From Hyphomicrobiaceae bacterium (lineage in GTDB: Bacteria > Pseudomonadota > Alphaproteobacteria > Rhizobiales > Hyphomicrobiaceae), in NCBI GenBank assembly GCA_022842785.1, contig JALHOW010000001.1, forward strand, positions 124,001 to 188,000: a stretch of DNA of 64,000 bases. Reading direction: 5' to 3'. Shown in pieces: positions 19,207 through 28,387 of the stretch (position 1 is the stretch's first letter; every line of letters starts with the position of its first letter). A program made the translations under genes and the position numbers. Below the pieces are notes generated by a model. It did not search any database and had not been told where the DNA came from. It saw only the letters and a list, made by a program, of their open reading frames with translations.

Positions 19207-19523
19207 GTCGCGTCTTCGACGCGAGTGGGGCCTCGGCCCCACGCCCCAAGCGGGGGACACCCCCGCGCCCCCGTCTTTTATGAACTTGGAGCGAGCCGCG
19301 AGCGCACCGTCAGTCCCCTCTCCCTGCTTGCGGGGAGAGGGCTAGGGTGAGGGGCGGCGGCAAACACAAACGTCTGAGATGTGCCCGCCCCTCACCCCGA
19401 CCCTCTCCCCATTGAAGACAATGGGGAGAGGGGGAAGAGCGGCCCAACGCGCGAGCGCTGTCGCCGCCGCGGGCATAGCACAACTGAAGGGTTGCGAAGC
19501 ACCTCTTCCCAGCAGCCCGCGGC
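19207..19523 (-). repeat. Composite dispersed repeat, copy 2 (modules B-C-A, reversed)
   Basis: About 317 bp, the reverse complement of which aligns end to end with 8599-8915. Module B is at 19466-19523 with perfect arms GCCGCGGGC and GCCCGCGGC. Module C has paired GAGGGGCGG blocks and CTCCCC-ATT...AAT-GGGGAG near 19406-19430. Module A has CCCCCGTCTTTTATGAAC near 19269-19286, GGGGCC/GGCCCC, and the terminal hairpin TCGCGTC-TTC-GACGCGA (19208-19224). It fills the rplQ-trmD gap and begins directly after the rplQ terminator T-tract. Confidence 0.8.
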
Positions 19524-19524
19524 A

Positions 19525-19563
19525 CAAAAACAAAAGGCGCGGGGCCGAAGCCGCCGCGCCTTT
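19525..19563 (-). terminator. Rho-independent terminator after rplQ
   Basis: On the minus strand AAGGCGCGG pairs with CCGCGCCTT (19554-19562 with 19534-19542), followed by TTTTGTTTTTGT. This is a strong terminator for the rpsM-rplQ operon, 24 bases after the rplQ stop. Confidence 0.9.
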
Positions 19564-19586
19564 CGAATTCGGTGGGTGGTTCAGGC

Positions 19587-20021
19587 TCAGCCCGGACCGG
19601 CGCTTTCCTGCGCGGCCAGCTCGGCGGCGTGACGCTCGCGATCCTCGCGGCCCTTCACGCTCTCGTCGCGATCGACGAGCTCGATGACGGCGCGCGGCGC
19701 GCTGTCGCCATAGCGAAAGCCGGCCTTGAGCACGCGCGTGTAACCGCCATTGCGGTCCTTGTAGCGCGGTGCGAGGACGTCGAAGAGCTTCTTGACCATG
19801 TCGTCGTCGCGCAGGCGCGCAGCGGCGAGGCGGCGTGAGTTGAGGTCACCCTTCTTGGCGAGGGTGATGTACTTCTCGACGACGCGCTTCAGGTCCTTGG
19901 CCTTGGGCAGCGTGGTGACGATCTGCTCGTGCTTGATGAGCGAGGCGGCCATGTTCGAGAACATCGCCTGGCGATGGCCGCTGTCGCGGCTGAATCGGCG
20001 CCCTGCCTTTCCGTGTCGCAT
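19587..20021 (-). CDS. rplQ: 50S ribosomal protein L17
   Basis: The 144-residue L17 has the invariant start [20 protein letters not shown] and the [14 protein letters not shown] segment. The tail is charged and slightly extended relative to E. coli L17 (127 residues). It is the last gene of the alpha operon (rpsM-rpsK-rpoA-rplQ), 102 bases after rpoA, and is closed by a strong terminator. Confidence 0.97.
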   Translation of the reverse strand: MRHGKAGRRFSRDSGHRQAMFSNMAASLIKHEQIVTTLPKAKDLKRVVEKYITLAKKGDLNSRRLAAARLRDDDMVKKLFDVLAPRYKDRNGGYTRVLKAGFRYGDSAPRAVIELVDRDESVKGREDRERHAAELAAQESAGPG

Positions 20022-20123
20022 GTGGTCTTCTCCTTACAGTTGTTGGCGGGGAGGTTCTTCGGCCTCTCCCTTGCTCTCACAGAATGGCGCTGCGAACGGT
20101 TTGGCGCTGCGCGTTCTGAATTC

Positions 20124-21149
20124 TCAGTACTGGTCCTCGAAGCGCTTTGCGAGGTCTTCGATGTTGTCCGGCGGCCAGTTCGGCACTTCCATGCCGAGAT
20201 GGAGGCCCATGGCGGCCAGCACTTCCTTGATCTCGTTGAGCGACTTGCGGCCGAAGTTCGGCGTGCGCAGCATCTCGGCTTCGGTCTTCTGGATGAGATC
20301 GCCGATGTAGACGATGTTGTCGTTCTTCAGGCAGTTTGCCGAACGGACCGACAGCTCGAGTTCGTCGACCTTCTTGAGCAGCGCCGCGTTGAACGACAGC
20401 TCGGGGTGTGCACGCTCCTCGACGGCCTTGCGCGGCTCCTCGAAGTTGATGAAGACCGTAAGCTGGTCCTGCAGGATGCGTGCGGCGAGCGCGACGGCAT
20501 CCTCGGCCTTCACCGAGCCATCGGTCTCGACGGACATGGTGAGCTTGTCATAGTCGAGGATCTGGCCTTCGCGCGTGTTCTCGACGCGGTAGGAGACCTT
20601 CTTGACCGGCGAGTAGAGGCTGTCGACCGGGATGAGGCCGATCGGCGCGTCCTCCGGGCGATTGCGCTCGGCCTGGACATAGCCCTTGCCCGTTGTCGCC
20701 GTGAACTCCATGCGGATCGACGCGCCCTGGTCGAGCGTGCAGATGACATGATCCGGGTTGAGGATCTCCACGTCCGAGGAAGCCTCGATGTCGCCGGCAG
20801 TGGCGGGGCCGGGGCCTTCCTTCTTGAGAACCATGCGCTTCACGCCCTCGGAATGGACGCGCAGCGCGATCTCCTTGATGTTCATGACGATGTCCGTCAC
20901 GTCCTCGCGGACGCCCGGAATCGACGAGAACTCGTGGAGCACGCCGTCAATGTGCACGCTCGTGATGGCGGCGCCCTGCAGCGACGACAGCAGCACGCGG
21001 CGCAGCGAATTGCCGAGTGTCATGCCAAAGCCGCGCTCCAGCGGCTCGGCGACGATGGTCGCCATGCGAGAGCTGTCCCGGCCGGTCTCGATACCGAGCT
21101 TGCCGGGCTTGATGAGGTCCTGCCAGTTCTTCTGCAACACGTTGGTCAA
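20124..21149 (-). CDS. rpoA: DNA-directed RNA polymerase subunit alpha
   Basis: The alpha subunit (341 residues) nucleates RNA polymerase assembly. The N-terminal domain has [16 protein letters not shown]; the C-terminal DNA-binding domain has R-S-A-N-C-L-K-N-D and G-R-K-S-L-N-E-I-K. The start is a TTG at 21149-21147, giving M-T-N-V-L-Q-K-N-W, placed seven bases after GAGGA (21157-21161). GTG or TTG codons just inside are alternatives. A non-ATG start for such an abundant protein is notable. The operon position, between rpsK and rplQ, is standard. Confidence 0.95.
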   Translation of the reverse strand: MTNVLQKNWQDLIKPGKLGIETGRDSSRMATIVAEPLERGFGMTLGNSLRRVLLSSLQGAAITSVHIDGVLHEFSSIPGVREDVTDIVMNIKEIALRVHSEGVKRMVLKKEGPGPATAGDIEASSDVEILNPDHVICTLDQGASIRMEFTATTGKGYVQAERNRPEDAPIGLIPVDSLYSPVKKVSYRVENTREGQILDYDKLTMSVETDGSVKAEDAVALAARILQDQLTVFINFEEPRKAVEERAHPELSFNAALLKKVDELELSVRSANCLKNDNIVYIGDLIQKTEAEMLRTPNFGRKSLNEIKEVLAAMGLHLGMEVPNWPPDNIEDLAKRFEDQY

Positions 21150-21277
21150 GGGACGATCCTCGTGTCTGGCCGCGCATCGGGCGCGGTGCGGTGAATATCT
21201 CGTGGGCTCTTCACGCCGACGTCCAGCCCGCGTTTTGAACGCGCCGGACGCCGCGGAGAGCCTCGAATGAACGCGTC

Positions 21278-21673
21278 TTAGACGCGGCGGCGCTTGCGGG
21301 GCCGGCAGCCGTTGTGCGGGATCGGCGTCACGTCGCGGATCGACGTGATCTGGAAGCCTACCGCCTGAAGTGCGCGCAGCGCCGACTCGCGGCCCGAACC
21401 TGGACCCGAAACTTCGACGTCGAGGTGCTTCATGCCGTGCTCGACAGCCTTCTTGCCGGCATCCTCGGCAGCCATCTGAGCGGCATAAGGCGTCGACTTG
21501 CGCGAGCCCTTGAAGCCCATCGTGCCCGACGAGGACCACGCGATCGTGTTGCCCTGAGCGTCGGTGATGGTGATCATCGTGTTGTTGAAGCTCGCGTTCA
21601 CGTGCGCGACGCCCGACGCGATGTTCTTCTTTTCGCGGCGCCGGACCTTCCCCCGCTGCTGCTCTTTGGCCAT
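21278..21673 (-). CDS. rpsK: 30S ribosomal protein S11
   Basis: S11 (131 residues) has the conserved [18 protein letters not shown] and the C-terminal [13 protein letters not shown]. It lies on the 30S platform near the mRNA exit and contacts the anti-Shine-Dalgarno region of 16S rRNA. It is second in the alpha operon, 90 bases after rpsM and 128 bases before rpoA. Confidence 0.98.
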   Translation of the reverse strand: MAKEQQRGKVRRREKKNIASGVAHVNASFNNTMITITDAQGNTIAWSSSGTMGFKGSRKSTPYAAQMAAEDAGKKAVEHGMKHLDVEVSGPGSGRESALRALQAVGFQITSIRDVTPIPHNGCRPRKRRRV

Positions 21674-21763
21674 GTAACTCTGCTCTCCGATGCCCCGCGC
21701 CGCGGCGTGGGCGTGTGTGGTGATGCTCGGGCCGCAGTGCGCGGCCCCGTGTCGTGCCGCTGA

Positions 21764-22144
21764 TTACTTCTTGGTCGCCTGCTTCTTGCCGGCGATCGCC
21801 TTGGCCGGGCCCTTGCGGGTACGGGCGTTGGTGTGCGTGCGCTGGCCGTTGACCGGCAGGCCGCGGCGATGGCGCAGGCCGCGATAGCAGCCGAGGTCCA
21901 TGAGCCGCTTGATGTTCATTGCAACTTCGCGACGGAGGTCACCTTCGACCATGTAGTCGCGGTCGATCGCCTCGCGGATCTGCAGCACTTCCGCGTCCGT
22001 CAGCTCGCTGACGCGGCGCTCCAACGGGAGGCCGACCCGCTCACAGATGTCCTTGGCGAACTTCGGGCCAATGCCATGGATGTACTGGAGCGCGATCTCG
22101 ACGCGCTTCTGGGTCGGGATGTTGACGCCTGCGATACGGGCCAC
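21764..22144 (-). CDS. rpsM: 30S ribosomal protein S13
   Basis: S13 (126 residues) starts [19 protein letters not shown], with the [16 protein letters not shown]-x-T-N-A-R-T-R-K-G motif and a lysine-rich tail that reaches the P-site tRNA. It is the first gene of the alpha operon here. Normally secY and adk precede it; instead rplS lies 217 bases upstream on the same strand, so this operon has lost its usual junction with the spc operon. Confidence 0.97.
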   Translation of the reverse strand: MARIAGVNIPTQKRVEIALQYIHGIGPKFAKDICERVGLPLERRVSELTDAEVLQIREAIDRDYMVEGDLRREVAMNIKRLMDLGCYRGLRHRRGLPVNGQRTHTNARTRKGPAKAIAGKKQATKK

Positions 22145-22293
22145 GTGCTTCTCCTAGAATTCTCGAAACTTGTGTTCGATCAGGTGGTTAGCCTGCCGAC
22201 TGGATGGATTGGCTTGCCGGGCGCCGAAACCGCGAAATGCCGATGCGGCCCGCCTCGAAGGCAGGGGCCGAACCGGCTTCAGCGTCGCGAAAG

Positions 22294-22310
22294 TGGGCTT
22301 TTCTAGCCCA
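22294..22310 (-). terminator. Small hairpin between rplS and rpsM
   Basis: TGGGCT (22294-22299) pairs with AGCCCA (22305-22310), and CTTTCG follows on the minus strand, 52 bases after the rplS stop. It is a weak terminator candidate. The rpsM promoter should lie between here and 22145, but I cannot place it. Confidence 0.4.
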
Positions 22311-22361
22311 AGCTCCGCAAAGCGTCAATCGCGACATCGTAACCATGACCACAGCCAGTTC

Positions 22362-23021
22362 TCAGGACTTGGCTTCGCCTTCGCCCTCGGCGGGTGCCTC
22401 GTCGGCAGTCGCCTCGGTGATGAGAGCCCGGGCCTGACCGACCCAGTCCTGCTTCTCGATCTGGCCCTCGAGCTTCAGCGCTTCTTCGATGTTCGCACTG
22501 TCCTCGTCCGAGAGGTTGGCGAGCTGGTCGTACTTGATGAGGTTCAGCTGGGCGAGGCGGGAAGCGAGCTCCGACGTGATGCCGTTGATCTTCGTGAGAT
22601 CGTCAGCTGCGCCCTTCTGCTTCTTGAAGCCCTTCCAGGCCGCATTGAGCTTCTTGGCGCGAGCGTCGGTGCGCTCCACGATGCGAGCGGCACGGCCGCG
22701 CAGGCCACGCAGGTAATAGAGCTTCGCGCGCCGGACGCGACCGCGGCGGAGCACGGTGATCTCAGCGATGAATGGCGAATAGACCGGGAAGACGCGCTCG
22801 ACGCCCTCGCCGTAGGAGATCTTGCGGACGGTGAAGTTCTCGTTCAGGCCCTGGCCCGAGCGGGCAATCACGACGCCCTCATAGGCCTGCAGGCGCTGGG
22901 TCGCGCCTTCGATGACCTTCACCATGACCTTCACGGTGTCGCCGGCCTGGAAGTCCGGCACCGCGCGCTTGGCGGAAATGGCGCGGATCTGCTCTTTCTC
23001 GAGCTCTGCGATGATGTTCAT
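22362..23021 (-). CDS. rplS: 50S ribosomal protein L19 with C-terminal helix-hairpin-helix extension
   Basis: The first 120 or so residues are ordinary L19, starting [15 protein letters not shown] and containing the [21 protein letters not shown] block and R-R-A-K-L-Y-Y-L-R. The protein then continues to 219 residues, nearly twice the usual length. The extension (about 140-195) reads [10 protein letters not shown]...[19 protein letters not shown], the pattern of the helix-hairpin-helix tail found on L21 in many rhizobia, and ends in an acidic tail. ATG 23021 gives the family start. It faces the divergent der gene. Confidence 0.93.
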   Translation of the reverse strand: MNIIAELEKEQIRAISAKRAVPDFQAGDTVKVMVKVIEGATQRLQAYEGVVIARSGQGLNENFTVRKISYGEGVERVFPVYSPFIAEITVLRRGRVRRAKLYYLRGLRGRAARIVERTDARAKKLNAAWKGFKKQKGAADDLTKINGITSELASRLAQLNLIKYDQLANLSDEDSANIEEALKLEGQIEKQDWVGQARALITEATADEAPAEGEGEAKS

Positions 23022-23270
23022 TTTTGTTTTCCGTTCTGGCAGCCACAGCAGAGGAGCAGCTTGAAGCCATCCGATCGCCGGATGCTCAGCGCTCATGCAA
23101 CCCACTTTGTGGGGAAAGATTGGTGCGCGTCATACAGGAAACATTTGACGTTGTCGATGCCCCGATTGCGGCAAAAAACCCGGCTTTACCTTGCGCGGAG
23201 CGCCGCGAGGCCCTAACTCGGGCCGCATGAGCCTTCCCGGACTTGCCGGGGCCGCCCGAGGACCACTTCA

Positions 23271-24677
23271 ATGCCCACCATCGCCATCGTCGGCCGGCCG
23301 AACGTCGGCAAGTCGACGCTGTTCAACCGCCTGACAGGGCGACGGACGGCGTTGGTCTCGGATATGCCGGGCCTGACGCGCGATCGGCGCGAGGGCGAGG
23401 CGGACCTCGGTGGCCATATCGTACTGGTCGTCGATACGGCCGGTCTCGAGGAGGCTGATCGGGGTAGCATTGCAGATCGCATGCGCGGCCAGTCCGAGGT
23501 GGCGATACGAGACGCGGACGCCGTCGCCTTCGTCTTCGATGCCCGCGCCGGTGTGACGCCCACCGACAAGGCCTTCGCCAAGATCGTGCGCGCCTCGGGC
23601 CGGCCGGTCGTGCTGGTCGCCAACAAGTGCGAGGGCAGGGCCGGCACCGACGGTTTCTACGAAGCTTATGCCCTGGGCCTCGGCGAGCCCGTCGCGATTT
23701 CGGCCGAGCACGGTGAAGGCCTCGCCGAGTTGGAGAGCGAGCTGTTGGCTGCGATCGGTCTCAAGCCGATCGTGAAGGCGCGCCGTCGTCGCCGCGGTGA
23801 GGAACCCGAACCAGAGCCGGAGGCAGACCCACTCGAGGAAGCCGAGCCCGAGGAGGAGGATCCCGGCAAACCCATTCGCGTCGCGATTGTCGGCCGTCCG
23901 AACGCGGGAAAATCGACGCTGGTGAATGCCATCCTCGGCGAGGAGCGCATGATCACGGGGCCCGAGCCGGGCCTGACGCGCGACTCCATTTCGAGCGACA
24001 TCACCTGGCAGGGCCGCGCAATAAAACTGTTCGATACGGCCGGCCTGCGCCGCAAGGCGCGCATCGACGAGTTTGCCGAGAAGCTCGCCGCGAGCGACGC
24101 TGTCCGCGCGATCCGCTTTGCCGAGGTTGTCGTGCTGCTCATCGATGCCGAGCGTCCTTTCGAGCAGCAGGATCTGACAATCGGCAACATGATCCTCGAG
24201 GAAGGTCGCGCGCTCGTCATCGCGGTCAACAAGTGGGATCTGGTCGAGGACAAGCAGGCGACGCTGAAGGATCTGAAGGAGACCGCCGCGGAGAAGTTCG
24301 CGGAGGCCGCAGGCGTCACCGTGGTGACGATCTCCGCCGCCTCGGGTCGCAACATCGACAAGCTCATGAAGGGCATCCTCGACGCTCACGCTGTCTGGTC
24401 GCGTCGCATCTCGACGGCCGACATCAACCGCTGGCTCCAGGTCGCAGTCTCGCGTCATTCGCCGCCGCAGTCGAAGGGCCGGCGCATCCGCATTCGGTAC
24501 ATGACGCAGCCGTCCGCGCGCCCACCGACCTTCGTCGCCTTCTGCTCGCAGCCGGGCGGCATTCCGGAGTCGTACCTGCGCTATCTGACGAACAGTCTGC
24601 GCGAAGCGTTCGGCATGCCCGGGACGCCCATCCGCATTAATCTTCGCAAGGGCGCCAACCCCTACGCCGATAAATAG
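23271..24677 (+). CDS. der: Ribosome biogenesis GTPase Der (EngA)
   Basis: A 468-residue protein with two tandem G domains: G-R-P-N-V-G-K-S-T at residues 8-16 and G-R-P-N-A-G-K-S-T near residue 206, each followed by G-L-T-R-D, D-T-A-G-L and N-K-x-D/E. A C-terminal KH-like domain ends R-K-G-A-N-P-Y-A-D-K. The linker (about residues 172-200) carries an Arg-rich stretch and then a strongly acidic E/P-rich stretch, longer than in E. coli. Der assists late 50S assembly. It is transcribed alone, divergently from rplS. Confidence 0.96.
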   Translation: MPTIAIVGRPNVGKSTLFNRLTGRRTALVSDMPGLTRDRREGEADLGGHIVLVVDTAGLEEADRGSIADRMRGQSEVAIRDADAVAFVFDARAGVTPTDKAFAKIVRASGRPVVLVANKCEGRAGTDGFYEAYALGLGEPVAISAEHGEGLAELESELLAAIGLKPIVKARRRRRGEEPEPEPEADPLEEAEPEEEDPGKPIRVAIVGRPNAGKSTLVNAILGEERMITGPEPGLTRDSISSDITWQGRAIKLFDTAGLRRKARIDEFAEKLAASDAVRAIRFAEVVVLLIDAERPFEQQDLTIGNMILEEGRALVIAVNKWDLVEDKQATLKDLKETAAEKFAEAAGVTVVTISAASGRNIDKLMKGILDAHAVWSRRISTADINRWLQVAVSRHSPPQSKGRRIRIRYMTQPSARPPTFVAFCSQPGGIPESYLRYLTNSLREAFGMPGTPIRINLRKGANPYADK

Positions 24678-24860
24678 CGTCGTTCAGAGGCCTTCCGAAC
24701 GCATTTATGCCGTAAGGGCAGGACTTTTTCGCCTCGAAATACATGGATCCGACCACAGACAGCCGTAGTCCGGAGGACTAGACTTCGCTCACCCGGTCAG
24801 TTCCGGGGCAGGCATGGGCAAGGGCGGGCCGTCCGCCCAATCCAGTGGCAGGAGTCCACC

Positions 24861-25256
24861 ATGGGCATCTTCGATACAATCAAGAACGCAATCTTCGGAG
24901 CGTCGGACAGCGTGATCTCCACGCCGACAGCAGGCGCATCGGCAGCAGGTGGCGCGGCGCCGGCTGGATCGCCTGCCGCTGCGCCGAAGGGCGCTGTTTC
25001 CGCGGTCGATGTTGCCGCCAACCTCGACGCGCTCGCGAAGGCATCGAAGGAGAAGTTCGATTGGCGCAAGTCGATCGTCGATCTCATGAAGCTCTTGAAG
25101 CTCGACAGCAGCCTCACGGCCCGCAAGGAGCTGGCGAAGGAGCTCGGCTACACCGGCGATGCGAACGATAGTGCCACCATGAACGTCTGGCTGCACAAGC
25201 AGGTTATGACGAAGCTCGCGGCGAACGGCGGCAAGGTTCCCGACGAGCTGAAGTAG
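24861..25256 (+). CDS. DUF3597 domain protein
   Basis: A 131-residue protein starting MGIFDTIKNAIFG, followed by an Ala/Pro/Gly-rich linker (about 20-45) and a helical DUF3597 domain with D-W-R-K-S-I-V-D-L-M-K-L-L and R-K-E-L-A-K-E-L-G-Y-x-G. The end is W-L-H-K-Q-V-M-x-K-L-A-x-N-G-G-K-V-P-x-E-L-K. The function is unknown; the linker-plus-helical-domain design recalls LysM-like or stress proteins of this family. No operon partner. Confidence 0.85.
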   Translation: MGIFDTIKNAIFGASDSVISTPTAGASAAGGAAPAGSPAAAPKGAVSAVDVAANLDALAKASKEKFDWRKSIVDLMKLLKLDSSLTARKELAKELGYTGDANDSATMNVWLHKQVMTKLAANGGKVPDELK

Positions 25257-25275
25257 CGCTTGAACGCACTGCATA

Positions 25276-25320
25276 GACGAACGGCGGATCATGCGATGCA
25301 CGATCCGCCGTTCGTCGTTT
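25276..25320. terminator. Bidirectional terminator between DUF3597 and psiF-like genes
   Basis: A perfect 15-bp inverted repeat, GACGAACGGCGGATC (25276-25290) and GATCCGCCGTTCGTC (25302-25316), encloses 11 bases and is followed by GTTT on the plus strand. It sits between convergent genes and can serve both. Its core resembles the stem-loop at 26911-26947. Confidence 0.85.
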
Positions 25321-25333
25321 AGGCTCGAGTGAA

Positions 25334-25594
25334 TTACTTGCCGACGGCGTCAGTCACGCATTTCTTGGCGTAGCTGTTCTTCGCTGCGCCCGCGAGTTTC
25401 TTGTCGCTCGCCGACCTGTCGCAACTTGCTGACGCGTCCTTCTCGCACTTGGTCATGAAGGAGTTGAGCGCCGCGCCAGCGAGCTTCTTGGATGTCGCCT
25501 GCGCCTTGCACGATCCGGCGGGAGCTTGCGCGTAGGCCGCCGGCGAGGATCCGATCAGTAGGGCCGCAATTGCAATCGCACCTGAGTACTTCAT
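25334..25594 (-). CDS. PsiF repeat-containing secreted protein
   Basis: An 86-residue protein with a signal peptide (cleavage after A-Y-A) and two PsiF-type repeats, C-K-A-Q-A...K-K-L-A-G-A-A-L-N-S-F-M-T-K-C and C-D-R-S-A...K-K-L-A-G-A-A-K-N-S-Y-A-K-K-C. Each repeat has paired cysteines that could form disulfides in the periplasm. E. coli psiF is phosphate-starvation inducible and of unknown function; no Pho box is visible here. Start at ATG 25594 is supported by the signal peptide. Confidence 0.83.
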   Translation of the reverse strand: MKYSGAIAIAALLIGSSPAAYAQAPAGSCKAQATSKKLAGAALNSFMTKCEKDASASCDRSASDKKLAGAAKNSYAKKCVTDAVGK

Positions 25595-25738
25595 CGTTCG
25601 CTCCTGAAGCATGTACGACGGGGAACGCGGCGTAGGCCCAATCGGCATTCCGAGATAGCCGATCCTTCAGCGAAACTGTTTGTCCGGCGCGGCGATGGTC
25701 GCCCTGAAGCGACCTCCGCTCACGTAACTTTGCGCCGT

Positions 25739-26842
25739 TCAGTTCTTGCGCCAGGGCTCGATCATGACCTTGATCTGAGATTGCGGCTTGGCGAGATCGT
25801 CGAATGCGGTCGCGACGCCGTCGAGCCCGACGCGTGACGTGATGAGCGCACCGCCATCGACATCACCATCCGCCAGAAGTTTCAGCGCGACCTCGAACTC
25901 CGCGGCCGTGTAGGCAAACACGTACTGCAGGTTCAGCTCCTTGAAGATGGCGATCAGCGGCTCTTGGCTGTCCGTCTCCATGGAAACGCCGACGACGATC
26001 ACGCGCGAATCCTGCGCCGCGCCCTGGAAGATGTTTTGGATCATGCCCGGTACGCCGACGCATTCGAAGACCACCTGCGGCCGCACGGTCGCCGGCCCCG
26101 TTACTGCGGACGGCGGGATCTTCGCCGCTTCTTCGGGGGAGAGTTTCGCGTGCGCCGCCCAGGTCGTGTACGGCGACTCCTTCGCCGGATCGACGACAAC
26201 ATCCGCACCCATGATCGCCGCGATCTCGCGGCGCTTCGGGGAGAAATCCGAGGCGATGATCGGCCCGAGCTTGACGGTCTTGCGCTTCAAGCGCAGCGCC
26301 GCGATCACCGCGAGACCGACCGGCCCGCACCCGATCACGAGCGGAACCTCGCCATCCTGCAGGCGAGCCTTGGCGACAGCGTGCACGCCAACCGCTAGCG
26401 GCTCGCTCAAGGCGGCGTGCTCACTCGCGAGCCCATTCGGCACTTCGAGCAGGAACCGCTCGCTGAGCAACATGCGTTCGGCATATCCGCCGACATTGCG
26501 GTCCGAATAGCCCACGCCTTCGACGCGCCCATCCACGATCGTCCGCGGCACTGACGTGACGCGCGCGCCCTGCTTGAATCGGCCTTCCGTGCCCGGGCCG
26601 TTCTCGATGACTTCCGCGCAGAACTCGTGGCCGAAGACGATGTCCTTCGAGAGATCCATGCTCTTGCGCCAGGGCACATGCGCGAGCGACTTGTTCATGA
26701 GGTCCGCGTAAAGGCGCGCGTGCAGATCGGAGCCGCAGATGCCGCACGCCAAGGTCTTCACGAGCACCTGGCCCTGGCCCGGCTTGGGATCGGGCAGCGT
26801 ATCGACGACGATGTTTCCCTTCCGCAGGATCGCGGCACGCAT
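25739..26842 (-). CDS. Zinc-type (MDR) alcohol dehydrogenase family protein
   Basis: A 367-residue medium-chain dehydrogenase. It has the catalytic zinc site C-G-I-C-G-S-D-L-H and F-G-H-E-F-C-A-E, and the nucleotide-binding V-I-G-C-G-P-V-G-L-A-V. The four-cysteine structural zinc lobe is absent; in its place is a segment rich in hydrophobics, as in some threonine-dehydrogenase-like and quinone-reductase-like subgroups. The second half has V-F-E-C-V-G-V-P-G. The substrate is unknown. It is convergent with nothing nearby and stands alone between psiF-like and leuC genes. Confidence 0.86.
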   Translation of the reverse strand: MRAAILRKGNIVVDTLPDPKPGQGQVLVKTLACGICGSDLHARLYADLMNKSLAHVPWRKSMDLSKDIVFGHEFCAEVIENGPGTEGRFKQGARVTSVPRTIVDGRVEGVGYSDRNVGGYAERMLLSERFLLEVPNGLASEHAALSEPLAVGVHAVAKARLQDGEVPLVIGCGPVGLAVIAALRLKRKTVKLGPIIASDFSPKRREIAAIMGADVVVDPAKESPYTTWAAHAKLSPEEAAKIPPSAVTGPATVRPQVVFECVGVPGMIQNIFQGAAQDSRVIVVGVSMETDSQEPLIAIFKELNLQYVFAYTAAEFEVALKLLADGDVDGGALITSRVGLDGVATAFDDLAKPQSQIKVMIEPWRKN

Positions 26843-26910
26843 GGCGTTCTCTCCTCAGGCTGCTGCTTGTTGAGATGCAGTCTAGACGAGCTGTGAACAT
26901 CCATGAACGG

Positions 26911-26947
26911 CAAACGGCGGATAGCGCTTTGCGCGATCCGCCGTTTG
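26911..26947 (-). terminator. Stem-loop after leuC
   Basis: CAAACGGCGGAT (26911-26922) and ATCCGCCGTTTG (26936-26947) form a perfect 12-bp stem with an inner AGCGC-TTT-GCGC turn, 25 bases after the leuC stop. It lacks a T-tract on either strand, so it may protect or Rho-terminate the mRNA. Confidence 0.65.
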
Positions 26948-26971
26948 AAAACTCAGAAAGTGCCTGCGCGG

Positions 26972-28387
26972 TTACTTGAACGTCCTGATGTCGACGAAGC
27001 GGCCCGCAATCGCCGCTGCGGCCGCCATGGCCGGCGAGACGAGATGCGTGCGGCCCAGGCGACCCTGCCTGCCCTCGAAATTGCGGTTCGAGGTCGAGGC
27101 ACAGCGCTCGCGCGGGCTGAGCTGGTCCGGGTTCATGCCGAGGCACATGGAGCAGCCCGCTTCGCGCCAGTCGAAACCAGCGTCGATGAAGATCTTGGCA
27201 AGGCCTTCCGCCTCGGCCTGCTCCTTCACGAGGCCCGAGCCCGGCACGATCATGCCGCTCACGTTCGGATTGATCTTGTGGCCCTGAATGACGGCGGCTG
27301 CCGCGCGCAGATCCTCGATGCGCCCGTTCGTGCACGAGCCAATGAACACACGGTCGATCGTGATGTCGGTGATTTTCTCGCCGCCCTTGAGACCCATGTA
27401 GTCGAGCGCCCGCTGGATCGACGCGCGCTTCAGCTCGTTGTGCGCCTCTCCCGGTGTGGGCACGCGGCCACCGACCGAGATGACATCCTCGGGGCTCGTG
27501 CCCCAGGTCACGACGGGCGGCAGGTTCGCCGCATCGAGCGTCAGTACCTTGTCGAAGTGCGCGCCCTCATCGCTCCTGAGCTGCTCCCAGTAGCGCACGG
27601 CCAGATCCCAGGCCTGGCCCTTGGGCGACTTCGGTCGGCCCTTGAGATACTCGAACGTGATCTCGTCTGGCGCCACCATGCCGGCGCGTGCACCACCTTC
27701 GATGCACATATTGCAGACCGTCATGCGCCCTTCCATCGAGAGCGCCCGGATCGCGTCGCCGGTGTACTCGATGACGTGGCCCGTGCCACCGGCGGTACCG
27801 GTCTCGCCGATGATCGAGAGCGTGATGTCCTTCGCGGTCACGCCTTCGGGCAGCTTGCCCTTGACCTCGACCTTCATGTTCTTCATGCGCCGCTGCAGCA
27901 GCGTCTGCGTGGCGAGCACATGCTCGACCTCGCTCGTGCCGATGCCGTGCGCGAGCGCGCCGAACGCGCCATGCGTCGAGGTATGGCTGTCACCGCACAC
28001 GATGGTCGTGCCCGGCAGCGTGAAGCCCTGCTCCGGTCCGATCACGTGGACGATGCCCTGGCGCACGTCGAGCTCGTTGAAATACTCGATGCCAAAGTCC
28101 TTGGCATTCCGGGCCAGCGCCTCGACCTGGATGCGCGACTCCTCCTCCTTGATGCCGGCGCGGCGATCGGAGGTCGGCACATTGTGATCGACGACGGCGA
28201 GCGTCTTGTCGGGCGCCCGCACCTTGCGGCCCGCCAGCGCGAGGCCCTCGAAGGCCTGCGGCGAGGTCACCTCGTGTACGAGATGGCGGTCGATATAAAG
28301 CACGCACGTCCCGTCGGGCTGCTGGTCGACGATGTGATCGTCGAAGATCTTGTCGTAGAGCGTCTTCGGGGCGGTCGGGCTGGCCAT
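26972..28387 (-). CDS. leuC: 3-Isopropylmalate dehydratase large subunit
   Basis: LeuC (471 residues) with LeuD isomerises 2- to 3-isopropylmalate in leucine synthesis. The [4Fe-4S] ligands are visible in [10 protein letters not shown] and G-C-S-M-C-L-G-M-N, with the aconitase-family [15 protein letters not shown]. leuD is not adjacent; leuC and leuD are often separate in rhizobia. ATG 28387 gives the family start ([11 protein letters not shown]). It is divergent from the CoA-ligase operon across 247 bases. Confidence 0.97.
   Translation of the reverse strand: MASPTAPKTLYDKIFDDHIVDQQPDGTCVLYIDRHLVHEVTSPQAFEGLALAGRKVRAPDKTLAVVDHNVPTSDRRAGIKEEESRIQVEALARNAKDFGIEYFNELDVRQGIVHVIGPEQGFTLPGTTIVCGDSHTSTHGAFGALAHGIGTSEVEHVLATQTLLQRRMKNMKVEVKGKLPEGVTAKDITLSIIGETGTAGGTGHVIEYTGDAIRALSMEGRMTVCNMCIEGGARAGMVAPDEITFEYLKGRPKSPKGQAWDLAVRYWEQLRSDEGAHFDKVLTLDAANLPPVVTWGTSPEDVISVGGRVPTPGEAHNELKRASIQRALDYMGLKGGEKITDITIDRVFIGSCTNGRIEDLRAAAAVIQGHKINPNVSGMIVPGSGLVKEQAEAEGLAKIFIDAGFDWREAGCSMCLGMNPDQLSPRERCASTSNRNFEGRQGRLGRTHLVSPAMAAAAAIAGRFVDIRTFK

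Noticed and set aside
19133-19533. Short frames between trmD and rplQ
   Set aside because: They are translations of the composite repeat; no ribosome sites and no family resemblance.
25595-25738. Pho box before the PsiF-like gene
   Set aside because: Only a loose CTGTTTGTCC-like string is present; it lacks the CTGTCAT repeat spacing.
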